The position numbers and the translations under genes were made by a program. From the NCBI RefSeq assembly GCF_900009135.1, contig NZ_LT797701.1:260842-324841 (forward strand): a stretch of DNA of 64,000 nucleotides. Reading direction: 5' to 3'. Shown in pieces: positions 47,242 through 58,854 of this stretch. Origin of the DNA: Planktothrix sp. PCC 11201. Lineage in GTDB: Bacteria; Cyanobacteriota; Cyanobacteriia; Cyanobacteriales; Microcoleaceae. The notes under the pieces were generated by a model. The model saw only the letters and a list, made by a program, of their open reading frames with translations, ran no database searches and had not been told where the DNA came from. Every line of letters starts with the position of its first letter. Position 1 is the stretch's first letter.

Positions 47242-48954
47242 ATGTCTCTAATTTCGTCTCAACATAACTTAACCAAAAGTAAAAATTCTCCTGGCATTGT
47301 CCTGTCTATGTTTAATCGTTTAAGCATTCGGCAAAAAATTGGCTGGGGTTATGGGGTGGTAATCGGGGTCGTCCTTATGGGTGTGACCTCGGCCTTCTTG
47401 GTGGCGACCTATTCGGTGCGACCTTTGCGTACCCAATTAGAAATTGACCAACAAAAGGCAAAAGTTCTCGATGGACTCAGCCAAAGTCTACTCCAGTTAA
47501 AGCATAATCAGGATAACCTCGCGCAGTTCCTTAGCGATAGCAAGGACACGGAAAAAATTGAACGGGGAGTTTCCGCCCTGCGTTCAAATATCTTTGTGAT
47601 GAATAATCAATTGCAACAACTGCAAGATATTCCTGAAACCACGGATATTAAAATTCAACAGGATTATCAAGCCCTACAGGACTTAACCCAACGCTATAAA
47701 GAACGGTTGACTAACTATTCAGAACAGTTTGAAATCCTGATTCAAACTACGGAAAAACCGAATCTGAATCCTCAAATTTTACAGTCGGTTCAAAAATCCT
47801 TGATTAACTTAAATCGGACAACTGGGATTATTCAAGTTTATCCGGTTTATGCTGAAACAACTCAACTAGAAAATAGATTCAGAAAGCGGGCTGAAACGGC
47901 TCTAAAAGATTATGAAAAAATTGAATTGATTGGCAACATTATTATTGTTACCACTGTCGTTATTTCCAGTGGATTGGCCATCGTATTTGCAATTTTTACG
48001 GGTCACATGATTGCAACTCCCTTAGATATTATGATTAAGGTCGCAGAACAGGTGAGTGAGGAATCGGATTTTGCCCTACAAGCTCCTGTGACCAGTTCCG
48101 ATGAAATTGGGGTGCTAACCGAATCTTTAAATCATCTGATTCAACGGGTAGCTGAATATACGGAAGAATTACAGAAAGCCAAAATTATGGCGGAAGCAGC
48201 TAACCGTTCTAAAAGTGTGTTTTTAGCCAATATGAGTCATGAACTTCGCACGCCGTTAAATGCGATTATTGGCTATAGTGAAATGCTGCATGATGAATCG
48301 GAAGATTTAGGGTATACGGACTTTTTACCCGACTTAGAACGAATTCAAACCGCCGGAAAACATCTGCGAGATATGATTAGTGATATCTTAGATATTTCTA
48401 AAATTGAGGCTGGTCATGTTACTCTCTATTTAGAAAATTTCCCCGTTGATAAACTCATAGAAGATGTGATTACCACGGCGACACCTTTAGCAGAAAAAAA
48501 TAATAATATTTTGAAGGTCAAGACCAAACCGAATATTGGAACTATGTATGCTGATATGCCAAAAGTTCGACAAATTCTGTTAAATTTACTCAGCAATGCT
48601 TCTAAGTTTACCGAAAAAGGAACGATTTATTTAATTGCTGAACGCACCCAAGAAAAACCCCCGATTCCAGAAGATGATGAATTTATGTATGGAATGGTGG
48701 CTAATTCGTCTCAATATTTAGTGTTCCGGGTTAAAGATTCGGGGATTGGGATGACCGAAGATCAATTACAACATATTTTTAAACCGTTTATTCAAGCTGA
48801 TCCTTCTACAACCAAACGATTTGGCGGTACTGGGTTGGGACTGGCTATTAGTCAGCGTTTATGTCAAATTCTCGGGGGGGTAATTACGGTGGAAAGTGTG
48901 ATGGATCAGGGTTCGGTTTTTAGTGTTTGGCTTCCAGTTCATGTTAAGGGATAG
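47242..48954 (+). CDS. membrane sensor histidine kinase (HAMP-HisKA-HATPase)
   Basis: The 570-residue kinase has an N-terminal membrane helix (about 36-55), an extracytoplasmic helical sensor (60-225) and a second helix (about 232-252). A HAMP domain follows (to about 315), then a short coiled coil. HisKA has phosphoacceptor H333 in SHELRTPLN, and the HATPase domain has N-box [12 protein letters not shown]1 KDSGIGM and G2 GGTGLGLAI. It ends after the ATPase domain without a receiver. A start at codon 23 ([10 protein letters not shown]) is equally plausible. No response regulator gene is next to it. Confidence 0.92.
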   Translation: MSLISSQHNLTKSKNSPGIVLSMFNRLSIRQKIGWGYGVVIGVVLMGVTSAFLVATYSVRPLRTQLEIDQQKAKVLDGLSQSLLQLKHNQDNLAQFLSDSKDTEKIERGVSALRSNIFVMNNQLQQLQDIPETTDIKIQQDYQALQDLTQRYKERLTNYSEQFEILIQTTEKPNLNPQILQSVQKSLINLNRTTGIIQVYPVYAETTQLENRFRKRAETALKDYEKIELIGNIIIVTTVVISSGLAIVFAIFTGHMIATPLDIMIKVAEQVSEESDFALQAPVTSSDEIGVLTESLNHLIQRVAEYTEELQKAKIMAEAANRSKSVFLANMSHELRTPLNAIIGYSEMLHDESEDLGYTDFLPDLERIQTAGKHLRDMISDILDISKIEAGHVTLYLENFPVDKLIEDVITTATPLAEKNNNILKVKTKPNIGTMYADMPKVRQILLNLLSNASKFTEKGTIYLIAERTQEKPPIPEDDEFMYGMVANSSQYLVFRVKDSGIGMTEDQLQHIFKPFIQADPSTTKRFGGTGLGLAISQRLCQILGGVITVESVMDQGSVFSVWLPVHVKG

Positions 48955-48997
48955 GGAACAGGGAACAGGGAATAGGGAATGGGTAATGGGTAATGGG

Positions 48998-51709
48998 TTA
49001 GGCGGTGGAGGAATGGACTTCTAAAAGACGATTGGAATTGCGTCTAAACTCTTGTTTTAAGGGCAATTCTATCACAAATTCCGTGCCCTTTCCGACTTCA
49101 GAAGCACAGAAAAGTTTACCATGATGTTTGGCAATAATTTGATAACTAATGGCTAATCCTAAACCTGTCCCTTTCCCGACGGGTTTGGTGGTAAAAAATG
49201 GTTCAAATAAACGGTGTTTGACCCGTTCTGTCATGCCATTTCCATTATCAGTAATTCGGATCACGACTCGGTTCGCTTCATTCAATTCTGTCCGAATCCG
49301 AATTGTGGGGGAGGTAGCGGAAATTTGCCATCCGGGGGTGGGAGAATGGGGATGGGGAAGGGGGTGCAAAAACTTAGATTCTTCTTCTAATACCGCGTCA
49401 ATGGCATTATTTAAGAGATTCATAAACACTTGATTTAACTGACCCGGATAACATTCGGTTTTGGGTAGGTTTCCATATTCTTTAATGATTTGAATGGGAG
49501 GATTGCGTTTATCCCGGGGGTTATTTGCTTGGGGGCGTAGTCGATGTTGCAAAATCAATAAGGTGTTTTCTAAGCCATCATGAATATTAACGGGTTTCAT
49601 GTCGGCTTCATCTAATCGAGAAAAGTTGCGGAGTGAGAGCACAATTTCTCGAATTCGGTTGGCTCCGACTTTCATTGAGGATAAAATTTTGGGCAAATCA
49701 TCGAGAATAAACTCTAACTCAATAGTTTCTTGATGCTGTTTAATTTCGGCATGGGGTTGGGGATAATGCTGTTCATAAAGGGCGATTAATTCCAACAAGT
49801 CTTGGATATATTGATTGGCGTAGTTAATGTTACCATAAATAAAGGTAATCGGATTATTAATTTCATGGGCAATTCCGGCGACTAATTGACCTAAACTGGA
49901 TAATTTTTCGGTTTGAATCAGTTGGGCTTGAGCCTGTCCTAATTCCCTTAATGTTAGTTCTAATTGTTGGGCTTTGGCTCGTTCTCGGGCCTCCGATTGA
50001 CGCAGGGCTTCTTCGGCTTTTCGGCGATCGCCAATATCTTTAACCGTTCCGGTCATTCTTAGGGGTTGTTGCTGTTCATCCCGCACCACGACTTTACCCT
50101 GATTCAGAATCCATTTCCATTCCCCAGAACGGCTTAACATCCGATGTTCAATTTGACAAAAGGGGGTTTGTCCCTCTAAATGTTGTTTGAGAACTTCAAC
50201 GACTTGCTCCCGATCTTCTGGATGAACTAACTTTAACCAAGAGCGGGCTTTTCCCTGAATTTTGTTGGTTTCATATCCCAACATTGAACTCCATTGGGGA
50301 CTAAAATAAACCTCTCCGGTGACTAAATTCCAATCCCATAATCCTTGATCGGTTCCGGCTAAAGCTAATTTTAACCGTTCTTCACTGGCTTTTAAGGCTT
50401 CAGAGGCTTGGCGTTTTTCAGTAATATCAAAAATGGCTCCATTTAACCAACAAATTGCATCTTCTTCTGTAAAAATAACCTGTCCTTTTTCATAGACCCA
50501 ACGAATCTTTCCATCGACTTTGATTAAACGGTATTCTAAAATATAGGGCTGTCGAGATTCAAAACTGACCCTAATTTTGCGTTTAACTTTCGCCAGATCA
50601 TCGGGATGAATAATACTATTAAAGGAGCGGACTCGATTTTGAATAAAATCCGCCGCCGGATATCCGGTAATTACTTCAATTCCTTGACTTAAAAACACCA
50701 TCATCCGATCTTCTTCTAAAACCCCTCGATAAACTGCACCCGGAATATTAGCCACTAGGGAGCGATATTCTCCTTGGCGTTCTCGTAATGTCCGTTCAAT
50801 TTGTTTGCGATCACTAATATCTCGGGCAAAGGCACATTGATATTCTCTCCCATTAAAATTCAGATGATTAATCATAATTTCCACGGGAAAAATTCGATTA
50901 TGTTTGGTGCGATGACGGGCTTCAATATTCAAAGAACCACAACGTCTTAAAATCTTCCAATGTAATGACCAGGAGGTGGCGGGAAAGTCGGGGTTAATAT
51001 CATGAATGGTTAAACTCAATAATTCTTCGGGTGCATAACCCAGGGAACGACAGGCGGCGTCATTAACATATAAAATTTCTCCATCTTCTCCCACCCATAA
51101 AATAGCATCCGCCGCTTTATCAATGGAGAATTTAGTCAGTTTTAAAACTTCTTCAATGGGTTGCTGGGAATCCAATTTAAAGGGAAACGTGGCGTCCAGT
51201 TTAAACAAATTATTAAAATTAGATCGCAGTTTATCTAATGTGGAATGGGAGGGAGAAACTTTATCCTCAATTTGATCGGGGGTTAAGGATGCAATCAAGG
51301 GTTTTTTAACTCGGTGAGAATTAATGATCTGAATTAATCCCCCCATTCCCAAGAAAAAGATTAAGGCTACGATGAATTGACTGCCTCTTAACGCTGGGTT
51401 GAGAGGATATTTCCACATTAATAAATGGATTAGATGTAGGGTTCCATTGGCAATCAAAGCTAATCCTAAAAACCCCAAAATTTTGATTAAGGGTTGAGAA
51501 TCAGCCCAATTAATGTTTAAAGATTTTACCACCTTAGACAGAAAAGAAGGTTTTAACCGAGGGGGGGTAAATAAATGATTAATCAGTAAAAAAGCCAAAG
51601 CATAGTGAATCAAAATGATCAGCAATTCTGAACTAAAAGTCAGAAACTCCAGGGGACTGTTGCTGATGGGATTAGGGGAACACAGGGGTGATAATCCGAG
51701 TAAAGTCAT
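48998..51709 (-). CDS. multi-PAS sensor histidine kinase
   Basis: The 903-residue kinase begins with three hydrophobic helices (about 27-45, 75-95 and 112-130). Three PAS/PAC sensory units follow (about 185-300, 305-430 and 435-560; ILYVNDAACRSLGY, WVYEKGQ and GLWDWNLVTGEVYFSPQW). Phosphoacceptor H615 is in GIAHEINNPITF, and the HATPase domain carries QVFMNLLNNAIDA, TDNGNGM and [13 protein letters not shown] proline-rich insert (HPLPHPHSP) near 790 interrupts the ATPase domain. The HEINNP box marks the cyanobacterial long-HisKA subclass. No response regulator is adjacent. It is convergent with the other kinase, 43 bp apart. Confidence 0.92.
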   Translation of the reverse strand: MTLLGLSPLCSPNPISNSPLEFLTFSSELLIILIHYALAFLLINHLFTPPRLKPSFLSKVVKSLNINWADSQPLIKILGFLGLALIANGTLHLIHLLMWKYPLNPALRGSQFIVALIFFLGMGGLIQIINSHRVKKPLIASLTPDQIEDKVSPSHSTLDKLRSNFNNLFKLDATFPFKLDSQQPIEEVLKLTKFSIDKAADAILWVGEDGEILYVNDAACRSLGYAPEELLSLTIHDINPDFPATSWSLHWKILRRCGSLNIEARHRTKHNRIFPVEIMINHLNFNGREYQCAFARDISDRKQIERTLRERQGEYRSLVANIPGAVYRGVLEEDRMMVFLSQGIEVITGYPAADFIQNRVRSFNSIIHPDDLAKVKRKIRVSFESRQPYILEYRLIKVDGKIRWVYEKGQVIFTEEDAICWLNGAIFDITEKRQASEALKASEERLKLALAGTDQGLWDWNLVTGEVYFSPQWSSMLGYETNKIQGKARSWLKLVHPEDREQVVEVLKQHLEGQTPFCQIEHRMLSRSGEWKWILNQGKVVVRDEQQQPLRMTGTVKDIGDRRKAEEALRQSEARERAKAQQLELTLRELGQAQAQLIQTEKLSSLGQLVAGIAHEINNPITFIYGNINYANQYIQDLLELIALYEQHYPQPHAEIKQHQETIELEFILDDLPKILSSMKVGANRIREIVLSLRNFSRLDEADMKPVNIHDGLENTLLILQHRLRPQANNPRDKRNPPIQIIKEYGNLPKTECYPGQLNQVFMNLLNNAIDAVLEEESKFLHPLPHPHSPTPGWQISATSPTIRIRTELNEANRVVIRITDNGNGMTERVKHRLFEPFFTTKPVGKGTGLGLAISYQIIAKHHGKLFCASEVGKGTEFVIELPLKQEFRRNSNRLLEVHSSTA

Positions 51710-52203
51710 GGGATTTTAAAAAAAGGCTTAAAAAAATTTTAAACATCCGTTTGATCGCAGCTTTCAATCCGATTAAGATAGAGTTAGGGATTGAAGGTGA
51801 ACGACCCACACTGACAAACGCGGCAAAGTCTGGGCTTGGTAATTTTGTAGCCCGATACCCTTTGACCTACACTTGCCATCAAGGGTTAATGATTAGATTT
51901 ATTGTTCACAGCGCTGGCCGATCTTCTGTCACCCTGAACTTATAGATTTGGCTAGTCTAGCTCAATTGTAAGAAATTATTTAATGTTATTCTACAAATTG
52001 CTAAAAATTGTTGTTGTTTTATATATTTATTTAAAGTTTCCTATAGTTTTATTTAACTTGGCCTAATTATTGCTCACTGATCTGTCTTGGATATCCCGAA
52101 ATTCCGATCAAGAAGGGGCATAATCTCCAGATTGATTTTCCCCTTCTCACCGAAGGTTAGGGGGTATAGCAATAGTCAAGGGAATTAGGACGTCAAACCG
52201 ACC
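51710..52203. other. 494-bp intergenic region, no supported gene
   Basis: A plus-strand frame (51688-51945) overlaps the kinase start and shows no recognisable domain. The middle (51950-52070) is A/T-rich. The inverted repeat AGAAGGGG/CCCCTTCT (52111-52118 and 52140-52147) may terminate pepA on the minus strand. A TATAGCAATA sequence, like the dispersed repeat end, lies near 52166. Confidence 0.4.
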
Positions 52204-53673
52204 CTAACTCAAGACCCAGTTAACCAACATTCGCACTCCATAACCCGTTGCCCCGGCGTTATTATAACCGTTGTCTTTATCCGCCCACACCGGGCCAGCC
52301 ACATCTAAATGGGCCCAGGGAGTTTTTTCCACAAATTGTTTCAGGAATAAGGTAGCTGTGATTGACCCTCCTGCCCTTGGCCCGGTATTTTTCATGTCGG
52401 CGTGGATGGCTTTTAAACCTTCAAAATATTTTTCTTCTAAGGGCATCCGCCAGAGTTTTTCCCCGGATGTTTTGGAGGCGGTTTCTAACTCCATTGCCAA
52501 CTGATCATCGGGACTCCATAACCCGGCAATATCATCTCCTAAAGCAATTACACAGGCGCCGGTTAAGGTGGCTAAATCAATCATGGCATCCACCCCTAAT
52601 TTATCAGCAAAAACTAGGGCATCAGCTAGGGTTAATCGTCCTTCAGCATCGGTATTATTCACTTCAATAGTTTTGCCATTAGAGGCTTTTAGAAAGTCCC
52701 CCGGGTGCATGGCGCGGCCGCTAATCATATTTTCTGTTACCGCACTAATAAAATGCACTTCTACATCGGGTTTTAACTGACCAATGGCTTTAGCTGCCCC
52801 AAAGGTGGCCCCGGCGCCGCCCATATCGACTTTCATCATTTCAATGCCGCTACCACTGGGTTTAATATTCAACCCACCGGAATCAAAGGTTAAGCCTTTT
52901 CCAATAATAGCTAATTTGCGCCGGGGAGTGCCCGAGGGACGATAGATTAAATGGATAAATTTAGGGGGTAAATCCGAGGCTTGGGCAACGCCTAAAAAAG
53001 CCCCCATGCCCAATTTTTCGCAATCTTCTTTTTCTAAAATATTCAATTCTAACCCGTATTCTTGGGCTAGGGATTGAGCCATTTCTGCCATAGTAATTGG
53101 GGTGACTTCATTGGCGGGGGCGGCGACTAATTCCCGGGCTAAAATGACCCCAGAACAAATTTGTTGGGCGCGGGTAATAGCGGATTCTGTGCCGGGTAAA
53201 CCTAATAATTCAATCTGTTCAATGCCGTGACCTTTTTCGTCGGTTTCTGACTTAAATCGGGTATCTTGATGGAGGGCTAATTCTAGGCCTTCGGTAATAG
53301 CTTGGGCGGTGGTTTCTGGGGTTTCAAAAATAGGTAAGCTCACCGCAAGAGTTTTGCCTTTGAGGGATTTTGCGGTTTTGGCAATACTGGCGGCGGCGCG
53401 GCGTAAGCTGTCTAATTTTAGAGTATCGGATTGACCTAAACCGACTAAAATTACTTTGCGAATGGGGCTATTTCCCCCTACACGAGTTGAAATATTGCTA
53501 TCTGCTTTTCCCTTAAATTCGGTTTCCTCAATCAGTTCTTTTAGAGTTCCGGCAAGTTGATTATCTAGGATAGCTAAGTCTGCGGTTAATTCTATCTGAT
53601 CTTCAAATAAACCCAGGGCGAGGATATCTCCCGACCAGTTCAAGAAGGAGGTGTTAGTGGTTTTAAAGTCCAT
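52204..53673 (-). CDS. pepA: leucyl aminopeptidase (M17)
   Basis: The 489-residue enzyme is a di-metal M17 aminopeptidase. The C-terminal catalytic domain has [16 protein letters not shown] (metal and lysine ligands), MKVDMGGA, and the family signature [10 protein letters not shown] near residue 340-349, followed by [10 protein letters not shown]. The N-terminal RNA/peptide-binding-like domain (1-160) is typical. It should remove N-terminal residues, preferring leucine, in the cytosol. Length normal. Confidence 0.95.
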   Translation of the reverse strand: MDFKTTNTSFLNWSGDILALGLFEDQIELTADLAILDNQLAGTLKELIEETEFKGKADSNISTRVGGNSPIRKVILVGLGQSDTLKLDSLRRAAASIAKTAKSLKGKTLAVSLPIFETPETTAQAITEGLELALHQDTRFKSETDEKGHGIEQIELLGLPGTESAITRAQQICSGVILARELVAAPANEVTPITMAEMAQSLAQEYGLELNILEKEDCEKLGMGAFLGVAQASDLPPKFIHLIYRPSGTPRRKLAIIGKGLTFDSGGLNIKPSGSGIEMMKVDMGGAGATFGAAKAIGQLKPDVEVHFISAVTENMISGRAMHPGDFLKASNGKTIEVNNTDAEGRLTLADALVFADKLGVDAMIDLATLTGACVIALGDDIAGLWSPDDQLAMELETASKTSGEKLWRMPLEEKYFEGLKAIHADMKNTGPRAGGSITATLFLKQFVEKTPWAHLDVAGPVWADKDNGYNNAGATGYGVRMLVNWVLS

Positions 53674-53793
53674 TGTTGTTGGTGTTTGAGTGACTATAAA
53701 AAGTATAAACCTTTTTTGAGTTCAAGAGTTAGGAAAAAGTCCCTGGTGTGACTCTGTTTGAAAAATTTTAATGGGGTGAGGATGAAATATAAT

Positions 53794-54894
<1,101 letters not shown>

Positions 54895-54942
54895 CTAAAC
54901 CTATTTAAAATTATCATAAAATAGTTGATAAAAATTAAAATC

Positions 54943-55073
54943 GTAGTGAGTCCTTTAGGACTCTCTTAATATTGGATTAAGACAGCCCTGAAGGGCTGAC
55001 TACGGTTTATGTAGTGAGTCCTTTAGGACTCTCTTGGTATTGGATTAAGACAGCCCTGAAGGGCTGACTACGG
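54943..55073. repeat. tandem pair of palindromic elements (68-bp period)
   Basis: Copies at about 54943-55005 and 55011-55073 read GTAGTGAGTCCTTTAGGACT, a short loop and a GCCCTGAAGGGCTGACTAC arm. Motif and period match the pair at 1936-2067, although the left arm has drifted (TCCTTTAGGA instead of CCCTTCAGGG). The second copy overlaps the stop codon of the downstream minus-strand gene. Confidence 0.85.
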
Positions 55074-55451
55074 TCTTGAGGCCTTGACATTGGGTACAGC
55101 AGAGCCATAATTAACTCGACAACCCAAATTAAATAAACTAGAACTACATTCTAACGGGACAACTTGATCTCCTAATAAGGCACTACAGCTAACATAATTA
55201 TCATTATTACTATCTTTCAAAACACATTCAATGGGTCTGGCACCAGAACTACTTGTCCACATTTTCATTCCGATTTCTGCTACAATATGTTGATAAAAGA
55301 AGGTGAAAATTACTCCTCCTAAAAGCACAATTCCTAGTAGGGTGATTCTGACTTTCCAATTACTCAGAATCTTGCCGATAAATCCTTTAATACTGTCTAG
55401 GATGGATGTTGTTATCGGGGTTTGTGTATTCGCAGGTTGATTTTCCGTCAT
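55068..55451 (-). CDS. hypothetical single-pass membrane protein
   Basis: The 127-residue protein has a hydrophilic N-terminal region (1-30), one membrane helix (about 37-56, LLGIVLLGGVIFTFFY) and a C-terminal extracytoplasmic domain of about 70 residues. That domain has four cysteines (IECVLKD, YVSCSAL, PLECSSS and LGCRVN) that could make two disulfides. The last codon and the TAG stop fall in the palindromic repeat at 55068-55073, so the original C-terminus may have been altered by the repeat. No recognised family. Confidence 0.6.
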   Translation of the reverse strand: MTENQPANTQTPITTSILDSIKGFIGKILSNWKVRITLLGIVLLGGVIFTFFYQHIVAEIGMKMWTSSSGARPIECVLKDSNNDNYVSCSALLGDQVVPLECSSSLFNLGCRVNYGSAVPNVKASRP

Positions 55452-55676
55452 CAGATCTTTCCTTTAAAATAATTGCTGCTGAGGTTAAGCCCAATTTAAG
55501 GTTAACGCCCAGGGTCTTACTTCTGTATTTTAACTGAATTTACTGAAAATTAGATTAGATCTGGCTAAATCTCTCAGAAGATGTAGCTCTAGCGGGGATT
55601 TATGATGCTATCTTAGTATCAATAAATCTTTTGTTTTCCGGTAGGAGCGATGTTTTATCTCTCTCAAAAAACGATG

Positions 55677-57080
55677 CTATTCTGTTTGAATTTGTGTTAA
55701 TAAATCATTGAAAGGTTGCCAATTATCTTCAAGGGTAATTTGTTCCCAAACTGTTTCAATTTCAGGACGAATAATCACCATTTGAGGATTATAATAGTTT
55801 AATCGCTGTTTAATTTGCTCTAATTCAGGATAGGATAGGGTTTGTAAATGATGATAATATTGCTGTCTCCAAGCGTCTAAATGTTCCAGGGGTTCAGCAT
55901 CTTTTAAAATATTCTGGGGTTGGTCTTGCCATTGCTGACAAAATTGTTCTCGCAGTTGCATAAAAAAATCGGGATAGCTAATTCGATTATTTTTGAGTAA
56001 ATTAATCGTAATTTGCAATAATTCCTCTGCTTCTGGGGTGGGAAGTTGTGCAAACCCTAAACGATTAATCATCCGTTGACGATAGAATTCTCGGTAATAC
56101 TGTTGAAAAGGGTCTAAGGCTTTTTTGAGTTCTTCTAAAGGTATAACTAAAGATAACGGTTTTTGCAATAATTCTAAGTTTCCTTCACAGATAAAGGGTT
56201 GATTTCCATAACAATATAACCTGCCATAATCAAAATAGGCGGCGGTGAATTGCAGGTTATAATCGGGTATAAAGGCGTAGGGGCCATAATCAAAACTTTC
56301 CCCGGTAATGGACATATTATCGGTATTTAAGACCCCGTGACAAAACCCGGAAGCCATCCATTGGGCGACTAATTCGGCGACTCTTTTGACTAATTCGGCG
56401 TAAAATAAAATATAGCGATCGCTCTCTAATTTCAGGTTAGAATAATAATAGGTAATGACGTGATCTAAGAGAATTTCGATTAGATCTTTTCGTTTAAAAT
56501 AGTGCAACCGTTCAAAGGTTCCGAAGCGAATATGGGAGCGACTAAACCGGATCATAACGGAAGAACGGGTGGGGGAAGGTTCATCTCCTCGCCACAGTTG
56601 TTCCCCAGTTTCAATTAAGCTTAAACACCGAGAGGTTTTTACCCGCATTCGATGCAACATTTCGGCGGCTAAAACTTCCCGCACGCCACCTTTTAAGGTT
56701 AATCTACCATCGGCATTTCGAGAGTAGGGAGTTCTTCCCGATCCCTTTGTCCCGAAATCGTATAATTCCCCGTCTATTCCCCTGGTTTGACCATACAAAA
56801 ACCCCCGTCCATCCCCCAAATAGGGGTTATATTCTCCAAACTGATAGCCGTGGTAACGCATCGCTAACAGGGGACGCACGGCTTCAAATTTGCCAAAGGC
56901 TTCGATAAAATGGTCGTCGGTAACGGTTTCGGGGTTGAGTCCTAACTGGGTTAATACGAAATCATTGCGGAACCGGAGTTGGTGCCTCGGGAACTCCGCC
57001 GCCGTTACTATATCGGAATATTCACCGCCTAACGCCTCAAATGCGGGTTCATAGTCGAGGTGCAGGAACGGATTAGACAT
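55677..57080 (-). CDS. selO: protein adenylyltransferase SelO (UPF0061 family)
   Basis: The 467-residue protein follows the SelO/YdiU pseudokinase pattern: [87 protein letters not shown] and [25 protein letters not shown]. Known members transfer AMP from ATP onto Ser, Thr or Tyr of proteins, with an inverted ATP orientation, in redox-stress responses. The start is set by [14 protein letters not shown]. It is the only gene on its strand at this point, and the ankyrin gene is divergent. Confidence 0.93.
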   Translation of the reverse strand: MSNPFLHLDYEPAFEALGGEYSDIVTAAEFPRHQLRFRNDFVLTQLGLNPETVTDDHFIEAFGKFEAVRPLLAMRYHGYQFGEYNPYLGDGRGFLYGQTRGIDGELYDFGTKGSGRTPYSRNADGRLTLKGGVREVLAAEMLHRMRVKTSRCLSLIETGEQLWRGDEPSPTRSSVMIRFSRSHIRFGTFERLHYFKRKDLIEILLDHVITYYYSNLKLESDRYILFYAELVKRVAELVAQWMASGFCHGVLNTDNMSITGESFDYGPYAFIPDYNLQFTAAYFDYGRLYCYGNQPFICEGNLELLQKPLSLVIPLEELKKALDPFQQYYREFYRQRMINRLGFAQLPTPEAEELLQITINLLKNNRISYPDFFMQLREQFCQQWQDQPQNILKDAEPLEHLDAWRQQYYHHLQTLSYPELEQIKQRLNYYNPQMVIIRPEIETVWEQITLEDNWQPFNDLLTQIQTE

Positions 57081-57259
57081 AAAATCCCCAATGATAGTCT
57101 ATTGACAATATTACCCTAATTTGGAAAAACTGTCAATTTCCGAGGGGGAAAATCTCAGATCAGGGATTAATAATCAGGTGATAAATGCTATTATTTTTGA
57201 AGTAGCATTAACTGCGTATCGATACTTTTAAATAAACGAATTCAATAGGAGGGAAACCA

Positions 57260-57736
57260 GTGACTGAGTTAATTAAGGCAATTGAAACGGGAGAAATAGA
57301 TCGGGTTAAAACGGCTTTAAGTCAAAACCCTGATATTAATGCTCAAAACGAACAGGGAAATACGGGATTAATTACGGCGATTACTTTAGGCAAAAAAGAT
57401 ATAGTAAAACTCTTAATAGAAGCGGGAGCAGATGTCAATGTACCTGATAATGATCATTGGACTCCTTTGATGGAAGCGGCGGCAAGTGGTTACTTAGAAA
57501 TCGTGCAGTTATTATTAGATACCGGGGCGGATATTCAGGCTCAAACTAATTTTGGGTTAACGGCGTTAATGGGTGCGGCTGGAAGCGGGCATAAACCGAT
57601 TGTGGAGTTATTATTAAAGAGTGGCGCAGATTTAACTACAAAAGATCAGAATAGTTGGACGGCTTTAATTTGGGCATCTTCGGAGCAACATACAGAGGTT
57701 GTGGAATTAATCAAACAATATCGAGATCGTGATTAA
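57260..57736 (+). CDS. ankyrin-repeat protein
   Basis: The 158-residue protein consists of about four and a half ankyrin repeats (DINAQNEQGNTGLITAI, DVNVPDNDHWTPLMEAA, DIQAQTNFGLTALMGAA, DLTTKDQNSWTALIWAS). It begins with GTG at 57260, supported by a strong AGGAGG ribosome site at about 57247-57252, so the rare start is credible. It is a likely protein-binding scaffold in the cytosol. No catalytic domain. Confidence 0.88.
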   Translation: MTELIKAIETGEIDRVKTALSQNPDINAQNEQGNTGLITAITLGKKDIVKLLIEAGADVNVPDNDHWTPLMEAAASGYLEIVQLLLDTGADIQAQTNFGLTALMGAAGSGHKPIVELLLKSGADLTTKDQNSWTALIWASSEQHTEVVELIKQYRDRD

Positions 57737-57838
57737 AAATCTGATAGAACTCGGAAGGTGAGGAAAATGCGATCGCTATTTTCTATAAAATGAATTCTGT
57801 CAGTATTTACCCTGATGTAGAATAATCATAAATTAATC

Positions 57839-58648
57839 ATGCACAACTTTATACCCCCAAAACGGTTTTTCCCCTATTTAACCTGGAGAGAAATTGCATC
57901 AATGGCCGATAAAAGTAATGTGGTTATTTTACAACCGATTGGCTCCATTGAACAACATGGCCCCCATTTACCGTTAATTGTTGATGCAGCGATCGCAACG
58001 GCTGTAACAGGTCACGCCTTAGCCCAACTTAATGATAACATTCCTGCCTATGCTTTGCCAACAATTTATTATGGAAAATCCAATGAACATTGGCATTTCC
58101 CTGGAACAATAACCCTGAATTCCCAAACTTTAATAGCGGTATTAATGGAATTAGGCGCAAGTCTTTATCGGGCTGGGTTTAGAAAATTAGCCTTTATTAA
58201 TGGTCACGGCGGACAACCCCAAATTTTAGAACTAGTGGCGCGGGACTTACATCAAAACTATGAAGATTTTTCCGTGTTTCCCCTGTTTGTTTGGCGAGTT
58301 CCCAATCTAGCCTCAGAATTATTAACCCCGAAGGAATTAGAACTCGGAATTCACGCCGGAGATGCCGAAACCAGTTTAATGTTATCCTTACTTCCAGAAC
58401 AAGTTAAAATGGAACAAGCGGTTTGTGAATATCCCCATAATTTACCCGAAAATAGTTTATTAAGTATGGAAGGAAACTTACCCTTTGCTTGGGTAACAAA
58501 AGATTTAACCAAAACCGGGGTTTTAGGGGATGCAACGGTGGCAACAAAAGAAAAAGGCGATCGCATTTTAGCCTCTTTAGTAAATAGTTGGGTACAAGTT
58601 ATTGAGGATTTATATAAATTTCAACAACCCCAAAGATTTAGGGATTAA
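57839..58648 (+). CDS. creatininase-family amidohydrolase
   Basis: The 269-residue protein has the creatininase core: PIGSIEQHGPHLPLIVD (metal ligands E38, H40), FINGHGGQPQILELVARD, and GIHAGDAETSLMLSLLPE carrying the second metal site. Bacterial members include creatininase, mycofactocin MftE and the archaeal formamide hydrolase of F420 and riboflavin synthesis. No subfamily can be fixed by eye and no cofactor gene cluster is present. A HIP1 octamer lies inside the coding region. Confidence 0.87.
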   Translation: MHNFIPPKRFFPYLTWREIASMADKSNVVILQPIGSIEQHGPHLPLIVDAAIATAVTGHALAQLNDNIPAYALPTIYYGKSNEHWHFPGTITLNSQTLIAVLMELGASLYRAGFRKLAFINGHGGQPQILELVARDLHQNYEDFSVFPLFVWRVPNLASELLTPKELELGIHAGDAETSLMLSLLPEQVKMEQAVCEYPHNLPENSLLSMEGNLPFAWVTKDLTKTGVLGDATVATKEKGDRILASLVNSWVQVIEDLYKFQQPQRFRD

Positions 58649-58682
58649 TTAAATATTAACATGGCTTAAAATCCAAATAATC

Positions 58683-58710
58683 GTAGGGGCGAGGCGCGCC
58701 TCGCCCCTAC
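58683..58710. repeat. 28-bp perfect palindrome
   Basis: The two 14-bp halves GTAGGGGCGAGGCG and CGCCTCGCCCCTAC are exact reverse complements with no loop. It lies downstream of the creatininase-like gene in the gap before ycf23. A gene-independent dispersed element is more likely than a terminator. Confidence 0.7.
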
Positions 58711-58814
58711 AGAGGACTGAAATAAAAATCCTATAATTTTAGATAACAAATAATTTTTATGATTACAATTACCCGAATGTCATAACTTATGGGACAATGT
58801 TTTTACCTAAGATA

Positions 58815-58839
58815 GTCAGAGGCGTGAACGCCTCACTAC
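58815..58839. repeat. GAGGCG/CGCCTC hairpin upstream of ycf23
   Basis: GTCAGAGGCGTGAACGCCTCACTAC shares the flanking GTCAG..CTGAC/CACTAC ends of the 68-bp-period family but has a shorter 6-bp stem and a tetraloop. It is 15 bp upstream of the ycf23 start and could affect translation of that gene. Confidence 0.45.
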
Positions 58840-58854
58840 ATCAATACTAAAATT

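Noticed and set aside
51688-51945. 85-codon plus-strand ORF
   Set aside because: It overlaps the start of the multi-PAS kinase, has no ribosome site and no recognised domain. I treat the region as intergenic, although a small unknown protein cannot be fully excluded.
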